This document shows, piece after piece, positions 48,781-59,425 of a stretch of DNA of 64,000 nucleotides. Every line of letters begins with the position of its first letter. Positions within the stretch are counted from its first letter, which is position 1. This stretch comes from Camellia lanceoleosa (taxonomy: Eukaryota > Streptophyta > Magnoliopsida > Ericales > Theaceae). Location of the stretch: assembly GCA_025200525.1 (NCBI GenBank), contig CM045761.1:202173701-202237700 (forward strand), given 5' to 3'. Made by a program: the position numbers and the translations under genes. The notes beneath the pieces were generated by a model. That model had not been told where the DNA came from. It did not search any database and saw nothing but the letters and a program-made list of their open reading frames with translations.

Positions 48781-49323
48781 TCTATCTATATTATATATTA
48801 AGTGAAAAGAGATTTTAACTTCAAGCTTTGTGAGAGCTTCAATCTCTCAATCTAAATTTCTTAATTTTTTGATTAAAAAAAAATCTTAGTATTTATTAAC
48901 TACTCCCAATTCCTAAGTTTTACCATCATAATAACACTTTAATGCATTAAGAACAACCATAAAAAAAATTCTTTGAAATCCAACACATGAATTTTTTAAA
49001 AAGTCCCAACACATATGATTATTATCCCTCATAATAACCTTTTAATGCATTAAGAACAAGCATAAAAAAAAATTTCTTGAAAAGTCCAACACATATGATT
49101 ATTATCAAAATATTAAACTTTAATATAATATAATAAAAAAAAGACATTTAATTTCTTAAAAAGTCCAACACATATAATTATTATCAAAATATTAAATTTT
49201 AATATAATATAAAAAAGGAAAAAAAAGAAGACATTTAAAATAAAAAAAAATATTTAAAAATCACAATTCACATATATAGATAATTGTAAACACAATCCGT
49301 GCATAGCACGGGTGATATGCTAG
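48781..49323 (+). mobile_element. Non-autonomous Helitron with intact 3' hairpin, ~0.54 kb (copy 2)
   Basis: Begins tctatctatattatatatt after A and ends ccgtgcatagcacgggtgatatgctag before T. The ccgtgc/gcacgg stem and terminal CTAG are the textbook plant Helitron 3' end. The interior is non-coding. Confidence 0.85.
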
Positions 49324-50147
49324 TTTCATATATATGTAAAAAGAAGTTTTGTTGTTGTTGTTTCACATGTTAAAACAAGTTCAGATACCTATAAACAATA
49401 AGTTTTTCATTCAGGCATTTCATCATACATAGTTCATTTTTCAAAATCACAAAGAATTTTATTGAGGCATTTTAAGTCTTGAGGGAATCATTCATGCTTT
49501 CAATTCTCACATATGCTTTCAATTAATCATTTCAACAAGTTTATTTTTCAAATTCACAAAGCATTTCAGCAAGTCCAATTTTATAATCACACAACTTTTT
49601 ATCATAGGGATTAAATGGAGAGGATTTATAAATAATAAAAAAAATAATCACACAGTTTTTTATCATGGGGATTAAATGGAGAGGATTTATAAATAAATAA
49701 ATATAAATAATAAAAAAAAACATTTTCTTGGTTGTCAATGGAGGAGATTTGGGGATCTAGGGCTTCTAATGTGTTTGGAAAAACAAAGTAATGTGTCAAT
49801 GCAAAGAAGGGACGCCGGAAGGCTGACGCTGAAAGCCCTCCACCATCGCCGATGGGTTCACTGATGGAGAGGAAGGAGGCCAAATTTGAAAATGTAAGTC
49901 TAGAAAGTGAGAGAGGTTGAGTTTTCAATCTGGTCAGGAGAAGAAGAGTGTATGAAGGGTTCCCGTTACATACCTTCCATTTGGCCAAAACGACAGAAAT
50001 CAATGTTGTTTTGTTTAGCTGTTGGACTCCTTAGACGTGGCTCCATCATCGCCATTGAATCTGTCGTCACTACGCGTCTCCATCTGGTAGATATGACTGG
50101 AGGATGCTAGACTGTAAAGGGCAGAAGAGGAGGCGAATTCGTTGTTA
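49324..50147. other. Spacer before segment B; possible gene-fragment capture (copy 2)
   Basis: Matches 19806-20602. On the minus strand around 49990-50160 one frame reads about 45 residues without a stop (containing SALYSLASSSHIYQMET), longer than in copy 1. No domain recognised. Confidence 0.3.
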
Positions 50148-51212
50148 TGCGACCGCATGGTGGAGCATACACTGGCTCCATTCTATTCCGCCCGAACTTA
50201 AGAAAATTTGCATTTAAAGCTTCATTTGTTTCGACAATTTATATTGTTTAACAAAAAATTCAAAGAATATTTTTTGTATAAAAATATTTCCTACCACAGA
50301 AGCATAAAATGATTTTAGTTTTCAAAGTCCGTAAACCAATTCTGAGTCGCTTAGCTTGGGAGGTTCAAGAGAGAAGAGAGCCATCATTGCCTTGGCTCAA
50401 AACATTAAGATTTAATTTGTAAATATTTTTTTGAATAACTACCCAACGTCCAAAAATAAAATTGGCAAACTATTTTTTCATAAACTCATTTTACATACAA
50501 AATAATTTTTATTATAAGATATTTTATGTTAAAACGAACATAACTTAAGTACCGATAATTCAAGATCTAAAATTACATTTAAGTTAGTATTCATTTTGTT
50601 TAGTATAATTATATTTTGAATTATAAATACTTAGGCCTTATTTGTCATAATCTAAAAAAGTCAAAAAGTCACTATTCTATTTAAGTCATATCATCTTATT
50701 TAAGTCACATCACCTCTTTATTATATCACTTCAAACTCAATCCATACTCAACTCATATTTCATAAAAAATAAAAAATATATTTATTTGGATCATTCCAAA
50801 CCATTCCTTAATCAAGCTCATAATATTGTTGGGAGTGTTAGGCGACTTTTCAAAAAGCTAGCTTTTATTAAAAAGGTCAAAAAAACAATGAAGCGTTTGT
50901 CATCAAATAGGATATTAAATGTCCCGTTAACTTTTTTTTTTATTTACAAAAAAGAGTTAATAAATAAATAAATAAATAAATAACAAAATTTTGAACATAT
51001 TAAAAGTCAAACTTAAATCGGTTTCAGAACTATCTTTTTAAGTAAATTGTTGATCACTATCTTATCTAAAAACTTAAACTTTTGAAAAGGGAGACAATTT
51101 ATTACTATTTATATTTTATTTTTTTAGATAAGTATTTATATTTTGTTTTTAATAACTTTAAAGCAACCGATTTCACTCATTTCTCTGTGATGCATTTCGA
51201 CGCCATCATTGT
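50148..51212 (+). repeat. Segment B of the older direct duplication (copy 2)
   Basis: Counterpart of 20603-21652, with the Tourist-like MITE at 50634-50807. Confidence 0.8.
50634..50807. mobile_element. Tourist-like (PIF/Harbinger) MITE (copy 2)
   Basis: Flanked by TTA at 50631-50633 and 50808-50810; one base shorter than in copy 1. Confidence 0.8.
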
Positions 51213-51574
51213 TGATTTATAGTTGTGAGAATTCGACGCATTGCAACCGATTTTCCCCGATGTGTCACTGATATCTTGCAAGTTTCAATGATAGAATTGA
51301 TTAATTAGGGAATAATTTGAGTGGTGATTTTGACTAGAGCTCGTGGTTTAATAAGTTATACTAATCCTTGGTTAGGTAAGTGAGTTTGATTCTTTTGACA
51401 AGACATAGGAGAAGAGGCTTCAATTCAACCAAGTCATACCTCAAAACTAGCCTCATATTCACGACATCCTTTTGGTGTTGTATGAATTTACATATACGAT
51501 GTTGATTGACAATATTATTATCTTAATTGTTAGGCTTTTGAGTTTGACTTTTCTATTAATGTATAATATTATTT

Positions 51575-52111
51575 TGTATGTCAATTTTCGACCACACTAC
51601 TAATCAAGCACTTAGTTAGAGAATACTGGCAGAATAGATTAAGCCCGAACGATCTATCACAAAAATAAGAGATTCCGGTGGTGGTTCGTCCACCGAGGGA
51701 CACTTCGCTGATCAAGTCAGTTATCTCTTAAAGATATCAAAAGTGCTTAACTCACTATTCAGAGCATAAAAAACATACCTTAGATTTATGGAGGTGCCTC
51801 TCTTTTATAGCCAACACTTACCTAATCCCAATAGAAGCCTAGCTTCAATGGATTTGGGATTACTGTTATTGTTGGACTCCTAGTAGGATTGGGATAAACT
51901 CTCTAAGAGTCTTATCTTTACCCAAACTGAAATCCTCTCCCATTCTAGGACTCTTGTCCTTTATCCGCTTATTCCGTATTCCGATTTCTTCGCAGATAAC
52001 CTCAGCTTATCCGAGATCATCTCGGTGTCATGACCAAGACAAGTGACACCTCGACTGATACTTCGGTGTCACCTCGGGCTCGTATTGTCATTCAAAAATT
52101 ATGTCCCCACA
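51575..52111 (-). mobile_element. LTR-a of a non-autonomous LTR element (copy 2)
   Basis: 537 bases; on the minus strand tgtggggacataa to gacataca. TATA box complement at about 51797-51811. Directly right of it (52112-52130) is a polypurine-like stretch on the minus strand (cctaggggcagt). Confidence 0.75.
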
Positions 52112-52178
52112 ACTGCCCCTAGGTTCTGTTATCTCGGCATCCTGAGGTGATGGAACCTATATCATTCATTCCTTTAAT

Positions 52179-52519
52179 CATGACCCTGGTTTAACTTCAG
52201 CTTGTAAATTTTTCTTAAAATTTCAACAAGTGTTAAACATGACTTCGGTTTAACTTCAATTTGTAAATTTTTAAAATTTCAACAATTGTAAAACATGATC
52301 TCAGTTTAACTTCAACTTGTAAATTTTTCTTAAAATTTCAGTAAGTGTTAAAAATGACTTCAGTTTAACTTCAACTTGTAAATTTTTAAAATTTCAACAA
52401 GTGTTAAACATGTCATTGGTTTAACTTCAACTTATAAATTTTTAAAATTTCAACAAGTGTTAAACATGACCTTGGTTTAACTTCAACTTGTAAATTTTTA
52501 AAATTTCAACAAGTGTTAA
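52179..52519. repeat. ~56-base tandem repeat inside the LTR element (copy 2)
   Basis: Six units of 55-59 bases starting near 52180, 52238, 52294, 52353, 52409 and 52465, each with ggtttaacttcaacttgtaaa. A lone further unit lies at about 53466-53530, between LTR-b and LTR-c. Confidence 0.85.
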
Positions 52520-52559
52520 ACATGACCTTAGCTTGTAAATTCCAACTTCCAAGCATCAT

Positions 52560-53035
52560 TCTCTAGCCCTCTTTGATTCTCGATGCTCGACCTCCCGCGA
52601 AGGCCAGTGAGAATGCCCCTTTACCTTGTCGTACTGAGGGACTGCAGGAACTGTGTTCTGCCCCCCTTTTTGGGCATCTTTCTTGGCCGCTGGAATCGGC
52701 ATATCTTGTAAAGGGAATGGTGACTGCATGACGTTGTTCTACATCATGAAATTGACGACCGTTTGCAAGTCCGCCAATTTGTTCGCCATTCCCTTCATCT
52801 CGTTGTCCCTCCGCAGGTATCTATCTTTCTATACCTGGAGGTCGTCCTCGTTATAATACCCGCTCCGGTCCGATTTCTTCGGTACGCCACCCTCCTGGCC
52901 GACATTCTTTCCTCCGTGATTCTTATCACGACTCTCTTCGTTGCAGTTGTCTTCTTTGACGTCAATGTCAATATGTTTCCCACTCTCAGTAGGGGTATCG
53001 TCTCCAACCTTCTCTTTCTATCCGTTGTTGACCAT
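52560..53035 (-). pseudogene. gag remnant of the non-autonomous LTR element (copy 2)
   Basis: From Met at 53033-53035 one minus-strand frame runs more than 130 codons, rich in Glu, Asp and Lys, with motifs EEDTP-like near the start, DKNHGGKNVG, and then NEMKGMANKLADLQ, as in gag N-termini of plant gypsy elements. It is interrupted by TAG codons at codon 6, before KDRYLRRDN and before NNVMQ; all three fit CAG-to-TAG. No protease or RT follows before LTR-a. Confidence 0.55.
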
Positions 53036-53049
53036 CTATTTTCCTTTCG

Positions 53050-53399
53050 AACTAAAAAAAACACCTTAGGCCCACCATATGGGTGCCCTCTCTTTAGAAG
53101 CAACACTTACACAAATCCACAGAAGCCTAACTTCAATGGATTTAGAATTACTGCTAATCTTGGACTCCCAGTAGGATTGGGATAAACTCTCTAAGAGTCT
53201 TATGTTTACCCAAACTGAAATCCTCTCCCATTCTATGACTTTTGTCCCTTATCCGCTTATTTCGGATTCCGATTTCTTCACGGATAACCTCGGCCTATCC
53301 GAGATCATCTCGGAGTCATGACCAAGACACGTGACATCTCGGCTGATACTTCGGTGTCACCTCGGGCTCGTGTTGTCATTCAAAAATTATGTTCCCACA
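53050..53399 (-). mobile_element. LTR-b, truncated (copy 2)
   Basis: Matches the right ~350 bases of LTR-b in copy 1. The part equivalent to about 23455-23700, including the primer-like word and the LTR end, is replaced by a short unrelated junction (cgaactaaaaaaaac). Confidence 0.7.
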
Positions 53400-53541
53400 A
53401 CTACCCCCTAGATTCTATTACCTCGGCATCCTGAGGTGATGGAACCTATATCATTCCTTCTTTTAATCATGACCCCGGTTTAACTTCAGCTTGCAAATTT
53501 TTCTTAAAATTTCAACAAGTGTTAAACATGACATCAACAGT

Positions 53542-54078
53542 TGTGGGGACATAATTTTTAAATGACAACACGTGACCGATGTGACACCAAAGTGTCAGCT
53601 GAGGTGTCACGTGTCTTGATCATAATACTGAGATGATCTCGGATAGGTTGAGGTTATCTGCGAAGAAATCGGAATCTGGAATAAGCGGATAAGGGACAAG
53701 AGTCCTAGAATGGGAGATGACTTCAGTTTGGGTAAAGATAAGACTCTTAGAGAGTTTATCCCAATTCTACTTGGAGTCCAAGATTAACAGTAATTCTAAA
53801 TCCATTGAAGCTAGCCTTCTATTGGGATTAGGTAAGTGTTAGCCATAAAAGAGAGGCACCCCCATGGATCTAATGTATACTTTTTATGCTCTGAATAGTG
53901 AGCTAAACACTTTTGTTATCTTTGAGAAACAACTGACTTGATCGTCGGAGTGCTCCCGGGTAGACAAACCACTGCCGGAATCTCTTCTTTTTGTGACAGG
54001 TCGTTCGGGCTTAATCTATTCTGCTAGTGTTCTTCAGCTGAGTACTTGATTGACAGTGTGGTCGAAAATTGACACACA
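53542..54078 (+). mobile_element. LTR-c, plus orientation, complete
   Basis: tgtggggacataa to ttgacacaca, the same length as LTR-a in the opposite direction, with a TATA-like ccataaaagagagg at 53842-53855. The copy 1 contig ends inside its equivalent. Confidence 0.8.
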
Positions 54079-55594
54079 CAATTACTATTGCTGTGTTGTT
54101 GAATTATTGCACATAAATTATTGTTCTGTTTTATATAATTTTCACAATATTTGAAGATTGTCAATTATTGATTGACAAAAAATAAAAAAATAAAAAAATG
54201 TCTACGTTTATATGATACAAGTTTTTTTTATTTTAATATTTTAATGATTAACCAGCAACGTTTAAGATTTTGATTTGGTATCCATTAGAATATCTAATGA
54301 GAAAAAATCTACCGTACTAAATTGGAAGACAAGAATATTGCTCAACTTGTTTATTATCACGCTCTCTATTCATTTTATTTTTTGACTGCTTAACAAGTGA
54401 AGTGAAACCTATATTTAAAAATATAATCAAAAAATTTAGAGTTAATTACTTAAAAGTCTTGTTTACAAATGTTATGGTAACTCAGGTCATATTTAAGAAT
54501 TTTTAAACCAATAAGTCTTATTTAGTAAACTGAGAATATTATCAATTTTTTTTCATTTTTTAAAATTAAGAACATTATCAATTTTGCATAGTAATGTTTC
54601 AGATAATTGTTTACTAACTGATGAAAAAAACAAAGTATGAGATTAAACGTTTTTATCCTTTTACTTATTGGTTCGATTCAACTATCCAATAAAATCAAAA
54701 ATATTAACAGTTTTTTTTTTCAGTTTTAAAATTGAGAATATTATCAGTTTTTTTTCATTTTTATTTTTTTTAGTTTTGCACATCAATGTTTCATCATTAT
54801 GTTCCTTTATAGACACAAAATTTTTAGTTTTGCACCCAAAAAAATAATTCAATTTTTAATTTTTTTTCAAAAAACACATCAGTTTTTTTATTTTTATTTT
54901 TATTGCACATAATTTTTTTTTTAATTTTTTTAATTTGAAAGTTGATATTTTAAGATTTTGAAAAGCAAAATAAATGTCAAGTCATCATATTCTTTTATAG
55001 ATAATCATAAATGATTTGAAAGGCAATTCCGACTATTAAAAATTTAATAGGACTTTAATATTAATTAGAACTTAATAGAGTATAAGTTCATAAATTAAGA
55101 CTTGTGTAGAAATGTCCCAAAAATTTAAGAATACCTATTAACAAATTTTAATTACAAAAGTATGTTAATATCTAAATTTTACAAAAATTTTATTAGCAAT
55201 TTTTCATCTCAAAAACATAATAAAAATAAAGGAAAAAAAATTGGTTATTAGATATTAACATACAAGAGTCTCAATCTAAAAAAAATAACAAAAAATTGGT
55301 TATTAGAAAATATATATATATATACATATATTAATTATTATTCAAAATACAAGAGTCTCAATCTAAAATTTGGTTTTAAGCCCAAAAAATTGTTGGCCTG
55401 CTCCTAGTATTTCAGGCTGGAGTCGGCTTGTTGCAGGCTGGATCAGCTGCTACTGTGCGGGAAAGTGGCCCAGGTGGAAAAATACATTTTTCAGAAAATT
55501 TTACTTTCTTATTTTTTGTATTTTTTTATTTTTACTGAATTTTTTTAATACTTTAAGCAATTTTTTTTTTAATTTTTAGACATACCGAACATAA
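54079..55594. other. AT-rich DNA right of the duplication, no gene seen
   Basis: Very AT-rich, with poly-T and poly-A runs. A GC-richer island at 55380-55480 encodes nothing I recognise. No element ends found. Confidence 0.6.
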
Positions 55595-55761
55595 ATATAT
55601 CTAAAAAGTAAAAAAAATTGAAAAAAACCTTTTAAAAATTCACTAAATACCAAAAATACAAAAAAAAAAAAAAAAGAGAATTCAGTACATTTTTTGTATT
55701 TTTAGGTATTTATTAATTTTTAAAAATATTTTTTCGTAAATTTTTTACTTTTTAGATATAT
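55595..55761. repeat. Imperfect inverted repeat, arms ~70 bases
   Basis: The left arm (55595-55668, starting atatatctaaaaagtaaaa) is the approximate complement of the right arm (55690-55761, ending ttttttactttttagatatat). A third partial arm follows at about 55776-55840. It could be a MITE, but no target duplication is clear. Confidence 0.6.
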
Positions 55762-55840
55762 CTAAGTAAGGTGCATCTAAAAAAGTAAAAAAAATGTTTA
55801 AAATTTTAAAAATATTCACAAAAAACAAAAAAAATACGAA

Positions 55841-57780
55841 AACCAAAAAACTCAATTTTCAAAAAACTTAATTCAAAAAACTCAAACCAAACACACTGAA
55901 TCATTTTCCTTATCTATTTTTGGGCCCATATCTTCTCAGCTAGTCAGATCACACTTGCTTGGGGGATTCTATTTTACACCCAAAAAATTATGGACAAATT
56001 ATTTGAAAGTCTTATTTAAAAGAGGATAATTCTATTTAGTCTCATAGCCCTTTGAATACTCTCAAAAGTCTATTACGTATTTTTCTTCATTATTCTTTGT
56101 GTTTGTTTTTCTTTACCTCTTTCTCTTCTTGATTTTTCGTAACCGGCAACCATACTTTACTTCTTCTCTTTCTAATATATAGTCACCGGTGACCGACGAC
56201 CATTATTACTTGAGGTTCACAGGCAACTACAGACTCCTTACTTTATCCTTACTGACGACGAAAGAGACGAGTTTTCGACAAAGAAAAATGAGTAAATCTA
56301 TTCAGATCTGATGTAGATCTACTCACATCTACATCAGATCTGAGTAAATTTACATGAGATCTGACTAGATCTAAATCAAAAATAATTATCGGGGTACAAT
56401 ATTCTCTCTATATATCTGTTTCTCTCCTTTGATTTCTTAATTTTTCTACATTTTCTCTATTACACACTTCTATTTTTCTATTTTAATGGATAAAATTTTT
56501 AAGTTCTGAACAAGTTATTTTTAAGTTTTACTTACAGGAGGTGAAAATTGTAAAATTTTATAGTTTTAGTTTTTCTGATACTGAAATGAATCATACTTTA
56601 AAATTGTAAAATTTCATAATATTCTTTAGAACTGTAAAATTTTATAACTTCATAACACGTTTGGAATACCCTGAAAATAATACAATAATTCAACAGTAAG
56701 GACTAATACAAAATGATATAAACAGAGTATTAGGTTTTCATTAATCAGAATCAATTTACAAAAGGGGCTCATGCATTACATATTCATAAGTTCTACCCTG
56801 AATCTATAACATGTGGTACCAAACTAAATGATCAATGAAATAAATGCCCTACGAGCTTACAAATTTCCAAGTCATTCCTTGGTTACAATAAAATGAGTCT
56901 AGCTCAATACAGTTAAAGCCCTTAGCTATACAAATTAAATACAACAAAAAATGAGCCCTTGCTCCAAGTCTCTCCAAGCTACTGTCTTGGCGGAGAGATG
57001 TCACCAACACCCGAAAATGATTTTTCTCAATATGATGAGCCAAAACCTAGCAGAAACTATTTAACACAATATATGAACTTTAATAAGGTTATAAACATGA
57101 TGCACATGACCAATGCTCAAGAATAAAATCATTCATAACTCTTTTCCAAAATCATATTATGTCAAGTGTTATATCATAATCCATTTTATACCAATTCGTT
57201 TCATGTCATTTCATATCTCCTCAATTCATGAATAATATCTATTGTTATCCAGAAGCCCCAACTAAGATTACAACTCAGTGGTTTGCTTACCACATAACCA
57301 TTACATACAAACATTTCACTTTGCCATTTTACGAAAATCTCGTTAGCGAGATCGGCACCCATGTATACGCGCGGTTTTCAGGACTTGCACCCAGGACACA
57401 CAGGCTAACTTAATTTAATAGAGTCCATCTCCTTTCTCCTCTCAAACATGGAGTGCATCCATTTTCTCTTCCAAACATTAAACATATACAATGTATTAAA
57501 ACACAGTCATATTCAATGACAACCAGTAAGAAATTAGTTTCAATTTACCTAATCCTTATGCAATTTCTACAACAATCATAACTATTCTCCACTGATAGTC
57601 TAAAACAGATATTTCTAAACAGATACACAATCTTCTCAACAGATAAATTATTCAAGTTACCGTAAGTGAGAGATAACACGTATCTAACTACAACATGTAT
57701 ATAAATGTCTATGCTATTTCACATTTCTTGTATAATTCCCATTATTTATAAAAAATAATTATTTAAGGCATTTTAAGGCA
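55841..57780. other. Mixed-composition DNA, no gene called
   Basis: Contains a perfect hairpin at 56303-56342. The minus-strand frame at 56849-57043 and the palindromic word atctcgttagcgagat at 57338-57353, with GC-rich text up to 57415, look LTR-like. I cannot define ends. It may hold the 3' LTR of the Tat element to the right. Confidence 0.4.
56303..56342. repeat. Perfect 16-base hairpin
   Basis: cagatctgatgtagat (56303-56318), an 8-base loop, then atctacatcagatctg (56327-56342). Followed by further gatctga words to 56380. Confidence 0.85.
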
Positions 57781-57801
57781 AAACTCCTGATCTGTGACGG
57801 A

Positions 57802-58735
57802 ATGCTGGATATTCCGAGCTTGATTTATCGATTTTCTGATGCCGGCGACCGCAGCGACCATCATTGGCAAAGCTTTCGACGGCATGCCCTCTGCTTGTGC
57901 ATGCTATCTCATTTTCTGTTTGCCTCAGGCTTCGGAGGATCTAGCGTTCGATTGATCGAGGTTGCTCAAGGCTTGAAGGAGGGCAAGAGCTGCATTGCCA
58001 TGATCTTGGCTGAGACGTTGATGGGCTTAGACGCCTTTTATCGTCGAGAGACAACTGTGTTTTGGGTAGTCCATCGCATCAGAGGTAATGTTCCCCACCC
58101 AATCTCACATATGTATTGCTTACGCTATTCGCCCTCAAGCTCTGCTTTTCTCACGTAAACCCTTTCCTCACTTTTCCTCTCATCGCACATCTCTATTCTT
58201 TATTCTCTCATTTTTTAATCCCTTGCTGTATGGTTGATGGACAAGTTGCGTTGTGGACCCTTGCCCAAATTTTACTCACTCGTGGTTACTTTTTTAGGCA
58301 ACGCCTAGTTGACGCCTTGATGAGGGTTGGTGGTTCGGCCGATGTGCAAATTTGTCCAGATCAGATTGTATTGGCGGTGCCCTTGGCTCAATCTCCCAAG
58401 AATGAGTTACAAGATGTCTTAAGGCATCGATTCGATTGATTGGCTTGACTCACTGCGTGTTCTATTTCCCATTTCGGTTCCGACGCCAGTTTGGCCATGA
58501 TCAGACTTGTCCACCCGAGGGGATAGAGTATCCAGCTACATTCCCGGTTCGAGGTGCGCAGCTTATTCGGCAGGCCGCAGCGTGGAGGACTAGAGGACTC
58601 TTGGCCCTCGCTCCCACTTTCAGTTGCACTTTGTCTGACGAGTGCGTAGATTGGCTTAACGAAGAGGCACAGATCAGGCCTAGCTTGGCATCAGAGGCTT
58701 CGACCAGCTCTGGGAGGGGGTGTAAGGACACCTAA
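57802..58735 (+). pseudogene. Plant-mobile-domain (aminotransferase-like) gene remnant, antisense to the Tat element
   Basis: Three frame-broken pieces in order. The first is 57802 to about 58087, with SVRLIEVAQGLKEGKSC and MILAETLMGLDAFYRRET, ending at a splice-donor-like ag/gtaatg. The second is about 58230-58438, with RLVDALMRVGGSADV. The third is 58436-58735, with RRQFGHDQTCPPEG, then RTRGLLALAPTFS and DWLNEEAQIRPSLAS, ending at a TAA. These motifs are those of the plant mobile domain found in transposable elements and in MAIN/MAIL1-type host proteins. The acceptor expected near 58228 lacks AG, and at least one frameshift is present, so it is a pseudogene. It reads towards the pol region of the minus-strand Tat element, tail to tail. 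Confidence 0.7.
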
Positions 58736-59425
58736 CTTGACGATGCCCCGGATTTATTGCTTTATTAGTACTTTCAAGTTTTTGTTATGAATGTAATAAA
58801 AAGCAACTTCGATTGTATGCAAGAGCAGGAGAACTCTGTTTTGAAATCGATGAAATTGAAGGATGTGGTACTGAAAATTTTTTGCTTTGGTCCGAAAATG
58901 GTCTTAGTTGTAAAAAGATTTATTTGAACAAAGTCAACTTTATTAAAATCTTTCAAAACTATTTTCAGTATGGATCAGAACTGGACACGCCTGAGATCTG
59001 TCACTGAGATGCACAATTCCGGATCCCATCACTTGGAAAGTTGCCCCTAGTTTGCATAGTACCGCAGCACTGTACAGCAATGAAAAGTTGCCCCTAGTCT
59101 GCAAAGCGCTGCACCGGAAATCATTAGCCGAACTCTTGGATGCTGAATAGACAAAGATGGCTCAAGACGACCAAACGGACAAAGTTGATCGGGGAAAAAG
59201 GTTATGGCTGAACTTCAGGATGAAGCTGCCTACGTATCCCAAAGATGGGAATCAAGCCTTACGTAGTTCGGCTAGGGTTCACTCGAGTATTTTCACTCTA
59301 CTTTTACGCTCTAACTTTTGCCAAGGCCGCCTTTTGCGGGTTTTCAACCTCATGAGCTCGCTTTTATAATTTCAAAATTTTTGTGCTCGAAGTTTTGCCC
59401 TTTCGGTTTTCGCCTAGTGAGCCTC
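58736..59425. other. Spacer between the plant-mobile-domain gene and the Tat pol end
   Basis: Non-coding. It contains two direct copies of gaaaagttgcccctagt (near 59032 in part and 59081) and the words cctacgtatcccaaagatgg and ccttacgtagttcgg. Probably the 3' non-coding part of the Tat element. Confidence 0.5.

Larger units (their letters stand above)
29551..53883 (+). repeat. Copy 2 of the ~24.4 kb direct duplication
   Basis: Collinear with 1-24520. Copy 2 continues without interruption through the point where copy 1 stops (tgtatacttt at 53874-53883) into unique DNA on the right. On the left it joins a gypsy 3' LTR and a short AT-rich spacer. Its differences from copy 1 include a shorter CT microsatellite, a 2-base deletion in the transposase gene, a flipped palindromic element and a ~250-base deletion in LTR-b. 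Confidence 0.95.

Noticed and set aside
1..53883. Genuine 29.5 kb tandem duplication
   Set aside because: Possible, but the exact 100-N gap, the break inside an LTR and the expected behaviour of contig overlaps make a false duplication more likely; the sequence alone cannot settle it.
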